The notes under the pieces are model-generated. The model did not search any database, was not told the origin of the DNA, and saw only the letters and a program-made list of their open reading frames with translations. This document shows, one piece after another, positions 1 through 7,111 of a stretch of 8,321 nt of DNA. Origin of the DNA: DATGUN01 sp035301285 (GTDB taxonomy: Bacteria > Bacillota > Bacilli > Bacillales > Amphibacillaceae); assembly GCA_035301285.1 (NCBI GenBank), contig DATGUN010000059.1, forward strand, positions 1 through 8,321. Direction: 5' to 3'. Made by a program: the position numbers and the translations under genes. The number at the start of each line of letters is the position of its first letter. The first letter of the stretch is position 1.

Positions 1-770
1 ATAAGTTCCAACTTCTCCAGCCCTTTCACGAGCCCATTATTTGCGACGTCATCCGTGACAAAATCCGCAACTTCCTTTGTTTCTTCAAATGCATTCCCCA
101 TGGCGACACCCTTGCCGACAAACTTTAACATTTCGATGTCATTCAACCCATCGCCGAATGCATATGTGTTCTCTTGTTTAACACCTGCATGTTCTATAAC
201 GCGTTCGATAGCTAATGCTTTTGATCCAACTGAAGGTAACACATCGAGTGATAAATCATGCCAGCGGATATATTGAAAATCATTCACCTCATTCAGGTAT
301 AGACTTTCATCTTCTTCCTTACAAAATAGCAGGGTTTGAAAAATATCTCGTCCTTGATAAAAGTCTGGATCCACAAGAGGATATTCAATTTTCAAATCGG
401 AAAAGCCTGTTGCTATATCTTTATTTTTTTCCTGATTCGCTCGCATCTCCAAATGATTCAAAAAAACCAGAGGATGGTTATGAGCTTCGGCTAATTGTAC
501 CAGTCGATGTAGTTGTTCACGTTCCATCGGATTTTTATATATAGGTTTGCCTTCATGAACAACATATTGTCCATTTAAAGCTATAAAACTGTCAATACCA
601 AGTTCCTTTCTTACAAAATCGAATAAGAATGGCGCCCGTCCAGTAGCCAACCCGACTAGAATATCATTTTGCATCAGTTTACGAACAGCATCCCTGACGT
701 CGGGACGGATTTTCTTGTCTTCATCTAATAAAGTCCCATCTAAATCAAAAAACACCATTTTTTTATCCAT
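1..770 (-). CDS. ykrA: Cof-type HAD-superfamily phosphatase, YkrA-like (3' end cut by window edge)
   Basis: Open from ATG at 770 to the window edge, 256 complete codons with no stop. It is a cytoplasmic HAD hydrolase of the Cof/IIB type, which dephosphorylates small phosphorylated metabolites such as sugar phosphates or flavin/pyridoxal phosphates; the substrate here is unknown. Motif I is FFDLDGTLLD (nucleophile D9, acid/base D11), motif II is the Thr of ATGR (42-45), motif III is K184 in GSK, and motif IV is GDGLND (206-211). The cap domain lies between about residues 80 and 180. The sequence, including GRAPF, LNGQYVV and RWHD, reads very like Bacillus subtilis YkrA as I remember it, which is about 257 residues, so only the last residue or two should be missing. 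A G-rich ribosome site (GGGGG) lies about 8 bases before the ATG. It follows the acetamidase gene by 186 bp with no clear terminator between, so read-through is possible. The family call is firm; the ykrA name is from memory. Confidence 0.9.
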   Translation of the reverse strand, partial: MDKKMVFFDLDGTLLDEDKKIRPDVRDAVRKLMQNDILVGLATGRAPFLFDFVRKELGIDSFIALNGQYVVHEGKPIYKNPMEREQLHRLVQLAEAHNHPLVFLNHLEMRANQEKNKDIATGFSDLKIEYPLVDPDFYQGRDIFQTLLFCKEEDESLYLNEVNDFQYIRWHDLSLDVLPSVGSKALAIERVIEHAGVKQENTYAFGDGLNDIEMLKFVGKGVAMGNAFEETKEVADFVTDDVANNGLVKGLEKLEL

Positions 771-873
771 GACACTACCCCCATCATTCCCATTCTTTTT
801 TATGAATACCGATCTCTTAACCGGCAACATCGCATGAAAATTTCATCATACAATCTCAAACACATAGAATATT

Positions 874-927
874 ATTTCACATGCCATAAGAATTTCACAT
901 GCCATAAGAATTTCACATGCCATAAGA
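874..927. repeat. Three perfect tandem copies of an 18-bp unit
   Basis: The unit ATTTCACATGCCATAAGA occurs at 874-891, 892-909 and 910-927 with no mismatch. It lies between the acetamidase stop and the phosphatase start, in non-coding DNA. There are no spacers, so it is not CRISPR. Perfect identity suggests recent slippage expansion. Because 18 is a multiple of three, the array would keep frame if translated, but no convincing gene covers it. An operator array or a simple minisatellite is possible; the sequence does not decide. Confidence 0.9.
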
Positions 928-956
928 CGACATCCAGCTATGTCTAGACCGCTCAT

Positions 957-1844
957 TTAAAATAGTTCTGGAAGTACATATTTCGGCACGGCAATTCTCA
1001 CTGTGACCAAGTCGTTGACAATCTGGCTGATTTTCATATCACAAGTAGAACTCAGTAACCGATAAGCCAGACCAAAGTCTACTTGCAATTTTTCCTGAAG
1101 ATAAGCAGTCGTCCGACTGGCACCCCATTTCATTGCATCATCCAACGTTTCAGCAGATGAGAGAAACATGAAGTGTTCGTTCGTCTCAACAATTGGCGAT
1201 GTTATTTGTTTGCCTTCTATTTTTGAAATGTGCAACGTACTTTTTCCGCCAATTTCAACACCTGTGCCATTCAATTCACCATCTCCCATGGATGCATGCA
1301 GGTCACCTAAAGCGAATAAGCCTCCCTTTTGAAATACAGGTAAATAAAGTGTATGTCCTGGAGCAATATCCTTTGTATCAAGATTTCCACCATGAGGACC
1401 CGGTATTGCGCAAGAATAATCCCCTGAATCGGGAGCTGTTCCAATGACACCAATCATAGGTTTGATAGGGATATTCAAATCATCGGTGAAATGTATTTTA
1501 TCATCCTTGACAGGAAACATTTTCGTAACGTTAGAAGCAACCTCATCACCTAAAATCCCTAAGCCCTCAGAAGTCACCATGATTCCGGTATCGTCTAGCT
1601 CGATATCAATAATATCGAGTTTCAACACATCACTTTTCTCAAGACCATTGACAAAAAAAGGACCTGTCGCCTGATTCATGATACTTAAATCAATATGAGG
1701 GCGCAACACCTTTTCACTGTCAACTTGTCCGCCATAGCAATCATGCGATTCAACTTGAATAGTGCTTCCCAAATCAACATTGTAACTCGCTTTCATACTC
1801 GAAGAAAAGTGGGTTATGGTTTTATCTTTTGGAAAAACATTCAT
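957..1844 (-). CDS. Acetamidase/formamidase family protein
   Basis: A complete 295-residue protein, the usual length for the FmdA/AmdA family, which hydrolyses short amides (formamide, acetamide) to ammonia and the acid. Family hallmarks visible are SHDCYGGQ (33-40), NQATGPFFVNGL (57-68), the glycine-rich stretch PGPHGGNLDTKDI (148-160) and GDLHASMGDGELNGTGVE (180-197). The D, H and C residues in these motifs are the likely metal and active-site ligands, which is inference. There is no signal peptide or membrane segment, so it acts in the cytoplasm. The ATG at 1844 is preceded by AAAGGATGG inside the end of the permease gene; the two genes are only 6 bp apart, so translation is probably coupled. 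The pairing suggests the amide enters by that permease, or that released ammonia feeds nitrogen metabolism. The exact substrate cannot be read from sequence. Confidence 0.9.
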   Translation of the reverse strand: MNVFPKDKTITHFSSSMKASYNVDLGSTIQVESHDCYGGQVDSEKVLRPHIDLSIMNQATGPFFVNGLEKSDVLKLDIIDIELDDTGIMVTSEGLGILGDEVASNVTKMFPVKDDKIHFTDDLNIPIKPMIGVIGTAPDSGDYSCAIPGPHGGNLDTKDIAPGHTLYLPVFQKGGLFALGDLHASMGDGELNGTGVEIGGKSTLHISKIEGKQITSPIVETNEHFMFLSSAETLDDAMKWGASRTTAYLQEKLQVDFGLAYRLLSSTCDMKISQIVNDLVTVRIAVPKYVLPELF

Positions 1845-1850
1845 ATCATT

Positions 1851-3068
1851 TTACCATCCTTTTGGAAGTACATTTAAGAGTCCCAGTAATGTATACACGG
1901 CAGCACCCACAAAGACCACGATAAGTATTGTCTGAATGATTGGGTGTGCGAGTCGGCCACATGTCCAGAGCGGGGTCTGTTCATTTACTTTTCTGGCTTT
2001 ATTAATCATCATGACAGGCACGATCGCCATAACGGCACCTGCAAATGAGCCTGCTATAGAAATCGCATCAACGAATCCAACCAGGCCACTATAAGCCAGA
2101 ATGAATGGTGGAACAGCCACACATACAATCGCAATCACCCGATGTTTGATGCTCCACTCCGAGGGAAACTTAAACATATCGACAATATTTGTTAAATAAC
2201 TTTCACCGATTGCCCAGTAGGACGTCATCATTGCGACCAACGCAAACCCATTGGCAACAAAAAACGCCCATTCACCAAGTGCATCTGCCCACGCTACAGT
2301 GATAACCTCAGTCACATTTTCAGGACCTAAAACACCCAATGCAGCCATGGGAACGAGCATCAATAACACAGCAGTCAGCAGCATACCCAGAATAATGGCT
2401 TTGGGGAGATTTTTAACATTTTCTTTGGTGGCATATCCCCTGGCAAGTGCAGGTACCGTGTATTGTGCGATAAATGCAAATATAGCTAAACTAAAAACCG
2501 GAATCGCAAATTTAAAATCCGTGTAGAAGATATTTTCCGGTTCCAATCCCAAACCTATAATAGACGCAAACACTAAAATGATGATGAGCAATATCATTCC
2601 AGAGACAACTATTTTTTCCGAAACACCTGATACCTTCAGTCCGAACCATACGACACCGACTGCAGGAATGGTAAATAATAAGCTTCCCATTGCGTGCGGG
2701 ATATTCAGAAAGTCGGCTAAAATATCACCACTTCCCGTCGTATACGCAATCATGGCCCCCAATGAGTTCGCCACAACCGAAATGAACATGAGCCAAGATC
2801 CAAGCTTGCCGACATATTTCTCAGCTAAGCCACTTAATTGCAGCCATTTCTTAGTCCGTAATGTCGTCTCGGCCACATACAGCATCGATACAGTGGTAAG
2901 GATGCCCGCTACGATTACCCAAAATACGAGAATCGGCCACCCAGCACTTTTGGCCCCATATGCCAGGCTTAAAATACCCGATCCGATATTGGCACCGACA
3001 ATCAGTCCGACACCTTCCAATAATGTTAAGTTTGTTTTCTTCAGTGCAGATCCATTCGCTTCTGCCAT
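1851..3068 (-). CDS. Amino-acid permease, aromatic amino acid / APC-type transporter
   Basis: A polytopic membrane protein of 405 residues with about 11 hydrophobic segments, the size of Trp/Tyr permeases (HAAAP family) and related amino-acid/auxin permeases. The first helix carries the glycine-rich, partly unwound motif GLIVGANIGSGILSLAYGAK (21-40) followed by SAGWP, typical of APC-fold substrate binding; an ETTLRTK-type loop follows the second helix. It is probably a cation-coupled symporter for an amino acid or similar solute, which is a family-level inference. The start at 3068 is preferred over an in-frame ATG at 3077: the ribosome site AGAGAGG abuts 3077 with no spacing but lies 9 bases from 3068. 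The acetamidase gene follows after 6 bp, so the two are probably one transcript. The substrate could be an amide-containing compound instead of a standard amino acid. Confidence 0.85.
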   Translation of the reverse strand: MAEANGSALKKTNLTLLEGVGLIVGANIGSGILSLAYGAKSAGWPILVFWVIVAGILTTVSMLYVAETTLRTKKWLQLSGLAEKYVGKLGSWLMFISVVANSLGAMIAYTTGSGDILADFLNIPHAMGSLLFTIPAVGVVWFGLKVSGVSEKIVVSGMILLIIILVFASIIGLGLEPENIFYTDFKFAIPVFSLAIFAFIAQYTVPALARGYATKENVKNLPKAIILGMLLTAVLLMLVPMAALGVLGPENVTEVITVAWADALGEWAFFVANGFALVAMMTSYWAIGESYLTNIVDMFKFPSEWSIKHRVIAIVCVAVPPFILAYSGLVGFVDAISIAGSFAGAVMAIVPVMMINKARKVNEQTPLWTCGRLAHPIIQTILIVVFVGAAVYTLLGLLNVLPKGW

Positions 3069-3077
3069 CAAGGTCAT

Positions 3078-3084
3078 CCTCTCT
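3078..3084 (-). promoter_or_regulatory. Ribosome binding site that decides the permease start
   Basis: AGAGAGG on the minus strand ends directly at the ATG at 3077 but sits 9 bases before the ATG at 3068. Only the second spacing is workable for initiation, so the shorter protein is favoured. Confidence 0.55.
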
Positions 3085-3118
3085 TATCTTTATAAAGGCC
3101 ACATCAGTTGGCATACAT

Positions 3119-3157
3119 AATAATATTATTTTACTCCATTTCGTCACGAACATCCAA
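3119..3157 (-). promoter_or_regulatory. Candidate promoter and 12-bp palindrome upstream of the permease
   Basis: Read on the minus strand, TTGGAT (3152-3157) and TAAAAT (3128-3133) are separated by 18 bp and form a passable sigma-A promoter about 50 bp before the permease start. The perfect palindrome AATAATATTATT (3119-3130) overlaps the -10 element and the expected transcription start, where a repressor could bind. The region is AT-rich, so chance matches are likely. Confidence 0.3.
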
Positions 3158-3240
3158 ATGTGTAGATGACAATTTATGAATCATGATGTGGGTATGAAAT
3201 GATAGCAAGAAAAGGCTGGATACAAAACAGGAGGGTTTCT

Positions 3241-3395
3241 TTGACATTGCCAAAGGGGCTCAATATCGCATCCCAATCATTCATGAGCCACCTTTTTTAC
3301 AAGTTCGTGGTATTGTTCCGTATGAGGTATGGGTAACGTTATCGTTAAAAGACACAAAACAGGACGCATATGATCGACTATTTTCCATTCAATAA
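3241..3395 (+). pseudogene. Small plus-strand reading frame broken at an AAAGGGG run
   Basis: A perfect ribosome site AGGAGGG (3229-3235) lies 5 bases before TTG at 3241. From there the frame reads six residues (MTLPKG) and continues to a stop at 3334-3336, a 31-residue peptide. The -1 frame is open from 3198 to the TAA at 3393-3395, has no ATG, GTG or TTG start, and has a protein-like composition (for example IPIIHEPPFLQVRG, then VPYEVWVTLSLKD). A -1 shift, or one extra G, at 3252-3258 joins them into a 51-residue protein. It is the only gene-like signal on the plus strand here. I do not recognise the product. It could be a decayed gene, a sequencing indel, programmed frameshifting or chance. 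Confidence 0.35.
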
Positions 3396-3418
3396 AAATC
3401 AAGCGACTAAACAACCAA

Positions 3419-3715
3419 TCAATCCACAAAATCACTGAAATTCAATTTATCATAATCAATTTTAACGGGATTCAGACTCTTCGGCCCCACATAATACTTT
3501 TCGTCCGTCCCAACCAGGTTTTCCGACTTCACATAGACCCTAACATTCTCCCCATTCAGGTTGAGCGTATCAGCCAAATTAAACCCATCCCAATTTTCAT
3601 CCAGATACTTTCCTCTTATTTCTTTCGCCGTTCCCTTATATATCAAAATTTGATTTGTTGCCGTTTCATCCGCAAAATAGACAAGCAACACGTTTGCCTT
3701 ACCAGGTATATCCAA
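3419..3715 (-). CDS. Small acidic hypothetical protein with a TTG start
   Basis: A 98-residue protein I do not recognise. It is acidic (16 Asp/Glu against 11 Lys/Arg), rich in Asn, has no cysteine, no signal peptide and no membrane segment, so it should be a soluble cytoplasmic protein. Alternating hydrophobic stretches such as VLLVYFAD, ILIYKG and VRVYVKSENLVG suggest a beta-rich fold. The start is TTG at 3715, preceded 6 bases away by AAGGGGGGTG (3722-3731), a near-complete match to the 16S rRNA 3' end; this supports real translation despite the unusual start codon. It lies 134 bp downstream of the ECF T-protein gene on the same strand with no clear terminator between, so it may be the distal gene of that operon or have its own promoter. 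Function unknown. Confidence 0.65.
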   Translation of the reverse strand: MDIPGKANVLLVYFADETATNQILIYKGTAKEIRGKYLDENWDGFNLADTLNLNGENVRVYVKSENLVGTDEKYYVGPKSLNPVKIDYDKLNFSDFVD

Positions 3716-3721
3716 CCGTTA

Positions 3722-3731
3722 CACCCCCCTT
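3722..3731 (-). promoter_or_regulatory. Strong ribosome binding site for the TTG-start gene
   Basis: AAGGGGGGTG on the minus strand matches the ideal AAAGGAGGTG at 8 of 10 positions and ends 6 bases before TTG at 3715. No in-frame ATG or GTG lies near the start, so this site decides it. Next to it is an inverted repeat, TGATAT and ATATCA around a 6-base centre (3731-3748), too short to call an operator. Confidence 0.6.
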
Positions 3732-3849
3732 GATATATCTTAATATCATTTCAGAAATCATACCCTATTTTACCAGACTCTATGAAAAGGCGAAACGCAC
3801 AGCCCTTCTTCTGGATGATCCTTCTTATTGTTGTAAGAAATAGAAAGTT

Positions 3850-4683
3850 TTACACAAACGGATTATAAAACCTTGACGTTCCACCGTAAAACGTAATGAT
3901 GAGCGATGCAATCAACATCACCAGTCCAAGGACCATCGTCACATAATCAGCCGTTCGAAAAGCTTTGGCACTGTACCATGAGCGCTTTTTATGCTTACCG
4001 AATCCACGGAGTTCCATCGCATTGGTAATGACTTCAATCCTGTCCAGGCTGGATAAAATCAATGGTAAGACAATCGATGCTGCGTTTTTGGCTCGTTTGA
4101 ACAAATTTTCATTCCGCGAAAGATCGATTCCACGTGCTTGTTGGGCCTGAGCAATGGTCCGGAAGTCACGTTGGATATCAGGAATGTATCTGAATGCCAA
4201 TGAAACCGAGTAAGCAATTTTATATGGAATCCCGATCCGGTTCAATGAAGCGGCGAACTCACTTGGATGTGTCGTTACAATAAACAGCAGTGCCGCAGGG
4301 ATGACGACAAAATACTTCAATGTAATATTGACATGATAGAATAATTGTTCCAGTGTCACATTGTATCGTCCCACAATGTCAAATAGGACATGGCTCGTCC
4401 CATAAATTTTCACACCCTGCTGTGGGGAAAATATGTAAATAGCAATATTATTCAAAAGCAGGAAAATCAAAATCAGGATAAGGACAAAGGCTACGTCACG
4501 AATCTTCACCTTGAAAATCACAAAAAACACGATACTCAGAACAAATAAAAACAATAAAACGCGTGTATCATATGTCAGCATTGCTGCACTCGACCACATG
4601 ATGAACACCAACAATTTCGTCACCCCTGACAGGTTATGGACTGGGGATGGCCGCTCGATATAGGAAAGCATTTCTACTGCCAT
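3850..4683 (-). CDS. ECF transporter transmembrane (T) component, EcfT/CbiQ family
   Basis: A 277-residue integral membrane protein of the CbiQ/EcfT family, which couples the two ATPase domains to the substrate-binding S protein in energy-coupling-factor importers. Hydrophobic segments fall at about 21-57, 64-88, 122-140, 200-213 and 247-268. The two cytoplasmic coupling-helix signatures are present: ARG at 183-185 and LRGFG at 225-229, whose arginines contact the ATPases in this family. Its ATG overlaps the last 10 bases of the ATPase gene, so translation is coupled and the two subunits should be made together. It belongs to the T-box-controlled operon that starts at the right edge. Being encoded with its own S protein makes it a dedicated (group I) module, not a shared EcfT. 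It resembles YkoC-type T proteins partnering fused ATPases. Confidence 0.93.
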   Translation of the reverse strand: MAVEMLSYIERPSPVHNLSGVTKLLVFIMWSSAAMLTYDTRVLLFLFVLSIVFFVIFKVKIRDVAFVLILILIFLLLNNIAIYIFSPQQGVKIYGTSHVLFDIVGRYNVTLEQLFYHVNITLKYFVVIPAALLFIVTTHPSEFAASLNRIGIPYKIAYSVSLAFRYIPDIQRDFRTIAQAQQARGIDLSRNENLFKRAKNAASIVLPLILSSLDRIEVITNAMELRGFGKHKKRSWYSAKAFRTADYVTMVLGLVMLIASLIITFYGGTSRFYNPFV

Positions 4684-6386
4684 GATTGACGCATCCCCCT
4701 ATCATACGCGATAAAATGATTGACAAACGCCCTTTTATCCTCTATTCCCGCGCGTTCGGCAAGGGTGAACAAGGACGTCTCCTTCAAATTCGCCTTTTCA
4801 ATCACTTGTTTATCTGTCAGGACATGTGCCGCTTCATCATCCACAATCAACTCCCCGTCCGCTAGCACGAGCGTCCGCGGCGTGTACTCCAGCATCAAAT
4901 GCATATCATGGGTGATGAGCAGAATGGTCATTCCCTCACGATTCAACCCTTCCAAAAATGTCATGAAATCCGTATAGTGCCGCAAATCTTGCCCTGCAGT
5001 TGGCTCATCCAATATGATGATTTCCGGTTCCAAGACTAAAATAGATGCAATCGTAACACGTTTTTTCTGTCCATAACTAAGTGCCGTAATCGGCCAGTTC
5101 CGGAAAGGATACAACCCACAAATACCGAGTGTATGTTCAACTCTTTTTTTAATTTCAGCCTCATCCATACCTCGTATCCGTAGTCCCAAGGCAATCTCAT
5201 CATAGATCATGTGCTTGGAAATCATATGATTCGGATTCTGCATCACCATACCAACGTGCTTTGTACGTTCAAAAATGGTGGCGTGTGTCTTGTCTTCCCC
5301 GGAAAAATGAATCGTTCCAGATTGATTTTTTTCAAAACCACAGATCACTTTCGATAATGTGGACTTGCCTGCCCCGTTTTTGCCGACGATACTGACCATT
5401 TCCCCTTTATTGATGGAAAAAGTGATATCCTTTAGTATATTGCCATGTCCATCATAGGCAAACGAAAGACCTTCCACCTCAAGAATCGGGTCGTGAGGTG
5501 GCTCTTTCTCACAAGAAACAGCCACTTCTGCCCAGTCTTTGATAGGCTCTTTACACGGTCCAATATCCAGCGTATTCAGATGTGCCGGCCGCATTCCATC
5601 GGTCACATCACATCCCGCATATTTCAAGGCCTTCACATAAAGCGGTTCGCGAATATGATTTTCGGAAAGGACGGAAGAGGCGAGCAATGCATCCGGCGTC
5701 ATATCACCTACAATCCGTCCTTCGTCCATGACAATAATCCTGTCCATATGACAATGAAGCACATCCTCGAGTCTATGTTCGATGATGACAACGGTCGTAT
5801 CTGTCCGCTGCTGGATGTCTTCAATCAATTCCATCGCATGCTTCCCTGTCGCGGGGTCAAGATTGGCAAGCGGCTCATCAAACAGGATGGCATCCACATC
5901 ATCAACCATCACCCCAGCTAAGGAGACCCGCTGTTTTTGCCCCCCGGATATGTGGTGCAATGACGTGTCCAAGTAATCTGTCATATCAACCAATCCAGCC
6001 ACATCAGCTACTCTGGTTTGCATTTCCGTTTGTGGTACCCTATCGTTTTCAAGTGCGAATGCGATGTCTTCCCCAACCGATAATCCGATGAATTGCCCAT
6101 CTGTATCCTGTAATACGGTCCCAATCATCTTGGACAAGGAAAAAACATCCTGATCCGTTGTCTCCTTCCCGTTTATCAGCACACGACCACTGATGTCACC
6201 TTGATATGAAAACGGAATTAACCCGTTCAGACAATAACCCAATGTACTTTTCCCAGAACCCGATGGACCAACTATCAATACTTTCTCCCCTTGCTTGATT
6301 GATAGATTGATATGGTGAAGGGTGGGTTCTGTCTGACTCCGATATTTAAATGTCACATTTTCAAATTGAATGATTGCGTTATCCAT
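4674..6386 (-). CDS. ECF transporter ATPase with two fused ABC domains (YkoD-like)
   Basis: A 570-residue protein with two complete ABC ATPase domains in one chain, replacing the separate EcfA1 and EcfA2. Domain 1 (about 1-240): Walker A GPSGSGKST 40-48, Q-loop Q93, signature ISGGQKQR 146-153, Walker B with catalytic E171, switch His 204. Domain 2 (about 300-540): Walker A GKNGAGKST 335-343, Q-loop Q383, signature LSYGQKKR 436-443, Walker B LDEP with E461, switch His 493. All catalytic residues are intact in both halves, so both sites should hydrolyse ATP. The variable linker is about 240-300. An in-frame TTG at 6401 is rejected as start because it lies at the ribosome site GAAGGAG, which is correctly spaced from ATG at 6386. 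The ATPase sits on the cytoplasmic face and drives uptake through the neighbouring S and T proteins. Confidence 0.95.
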   Translation of the reverse strand: MDNAIIQFENVTFKYRSQTEPTLHHINLSIKQGEKVLIVGPSGSGKSTLGYCLNGLIPFSYQGDISGRVLINGKETTDQDVFSLSKMIGTVLQDTDGQFIGLSVGEDIAFALENDRVPQTEMQTRVADVAGLVDMTDYLDTSLHHISGGQKQRVSLAGVMVDDVDAILFDEPLANLDPATGKHAMELIEDIQQRTDTTVVIIEHRLEDVLHCHMDRIIVMDEGRIVGDMTPDALLASSVLSENHIREPLYVKALKYAGCDVTDGMRPAHLNTLDIGPCKEPIKDWAEVAVSCEKEPPHDPILEVEGLSFAYDGHGNILKDITFSINKGEMVSIVGKNGAGKSTLSKVICGFEKNQSGTIHFSGEDKTHATIFERTKHVGMVMQNPNHMISKHMIYDEIALGLRIRGMDEAEIKKRVEHTLGICGLYPFRNWPITALSYGQKKRVTIASILVLEPEIIILDEPTAGQDLRHYTDFMTFLEGLNREGMTILLITHDMHLMLEYTPRTLVLADGELIVDDEAAHVLTDKQVIEKANLKETSLFTLAERAGIEDKRAFVNHFIAYDRGMRQSWQ

Positions 6387-6478
6387 GCTATTCTCCTTCA
6401 AACATGCATTTACCCTGAAACGTATAGAGATGGAGTGTCACGTGAACACCTTTCCCCATTTCCCCTTAATGTTATGAT
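6387..6478 (-). other. 92-bp gap between S-component and ATPase genes with a small hairpin
   Basis: Holds the ATPase ribosome site GAAGGAG (6393-6399), 6 bases before ATG 6386. Upstream on the minus strand a short hairpin GTGTT, loop CACGT, GACAC can form (about 6436-6450), with no following T-run, so it is not a terminator. The purine-rich stretch GGGGAAATGGGGAAAGG lies before it. The hairpin could be a processing or stability element, which is inference. Confidence 0.35.
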
Positions 6479-7033
6479 CTATTCCTTTGTCAAACTACCT
6501 GTCTGACTGCGTGTTTTAGCATAGGATGCCAGTAAAATACTACCAAGGACACCCACGGTAATCATATTCGATGCCGCAGCAATAGCACCTTGCAGAAAAA
6601 CTTTATTCCCCGGTTCCGCATAGATCAACACATCTAATGCGGGAGCAATCAAAACCCAGCCGATCAACTGCACAACAGCCTGGACAATGTTGAAAGAAAC
6701 AATCTGCTTGGTTTCGAACACACCAGAAGCTATATTTATTTTCTTTGAAGACAGTCCGATGAAAAAACCGACAAACACAGAGACAACGACCCAGCTCCAC
6801 CAAATCGACCCATAGAATATCGCATCTTTCAAAGCATGACCAATCAACCCGATCAACGCTCCTGCAACTGGACCGAAAACAACACTCATCAATGCCAAAA
6901 AGGCATATGATGTTTCAATCGTTGTATTCGGAATCCCTGTTGGTATAGATACAAACCGACCTAATATCACAAATACAGCTGAACCGATACCAATTGCTAC
7001 AATTGTTTTAACCGATAATTTTCCCTTCCCCAT
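6479..7033 (-). CDS. ECF transporter substrate-binding (S) component, UPF0397 family
   Basis: A 184-residue membrane protein with five or six hydrophobic helices, the size of ECF S components, which bind the substrate and deliver it to the EcfA/T engine. The family signature is clear: LSVKTIVAIGIG near the N-terminus, GRFVSIPTGIPNTTIETSYA (25-44), GPVAGALIGLIGHALKD (54-70) and YGSIWWSWV (74-82), as in UPF0397 proteins. The substrate of that family is not known to me from experiment. Start ATG 7033 follows GGGGAG by about 6 bases. The gene lies between the SAM hydrolase gene (78 bp upstream) and the fused ATPase gene (92 bp downstream). Control by a tRNA-Met-type T-box and linkage to SAM hydrolase make SAM, methionine or a methionine-containing nucleoside the best guess at cargo, by inference only. 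Confidence 0.88.
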   Translation of the reverse strand: MGKGKLSVKTIVAIGIGSAVFVILGRFVSIPTGIPNTTIETSYAFLALMSVVFGPVAGALIGLIGHALKDAIFYGSIWWSWVVVSVFVGFFIGLSSKKINIASGVFETKQIVSFNIVQAVVQLIGWVLIAPALDVLIYAEPGNKVFLQGAIAAASNMITVGVLGSILLASYAKTRSQTGSLTKE

Positions 7034-7111
7034 TTTATGCTCCCCTTTATGTGTTTTAGTTTATAATACGTAAACTTTTTCATCCGATGTGCTTTTCTGG
7101 AACTAAGCCTA
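7034..7111 (-). other. 78-bp gap between SAM hydrolase and S-component genes
   Basis: Contains the ribosome site of the S gene (AAAGGGGAG, about 6 bases before ATG 7033) and a small AT-rich inverted repeat AGTTTA / TAAACT (7058-7076). The latter is followed by an A-rich, not T-rich, run on the transcribed strand, so it is not a terminator. No internal promoter of quality was found; the four genes are read as one operon. Confidence 0.4.

Larger units (their letters stand above)
3078..3418. other. 341-bp intergenic stretch without a confident gene
   Basis: The right half holds a plus-strand frame that looks coding but is broken (3241-3395, listed separately). The left half holds the candidate permease promoter and an AT-rich palindrome. 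No terminator hairpin with a T-run, riboswitch or RNA gene was seen. The minus-strand genes on either side (permease left, small acidic protein right) are therefore probably in separate transcripts, though no terminator proves it. Confidence 0.6.

Noticed and set aside
215..544. Plus-strand 109-codon frame across the YkrA-like gene
   Set aside because: It is antisense to an intact phosphatase with all HAD motifs and has no ribosome site or family resemblance.
874..927. CRISPR array
   Set aside because: The three repeats are directly adjacent, with no spacers, and no cas genes are present.
2578..3120. Plus-strand 180-codon frame across the permease
   Set aside because: It mirrors a hydrophobic membrane-protein gene on the other strand and shows no domain of its own.
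3078..3180. Riboswitch upstream of the permease
   Set aside because: The AT-rich region of about 100 bp shows no known aptamer motif, no stable stems and no terminator.
3760..3800. Sigma-B-like promoter (GGGTAT) upstream of the small acidic gene
   Set aside because: No GTTT element lies at the required 12-15 bp distance; the nearest is about 25 bp away.
3822..3839. Terminator after the EcfT gene (TTCTTA / TAAGAA hairpin)
   Set aside because: The stem is only 6 AT-rich pairs and no T-run follows on either strand.
6387..6401. TTG start at 6401 giving a 575-residue ATPase
   Set aside because: That codon overlaps the ribosome site GAAGGAG, which is ideally placed for ATG at 6386.
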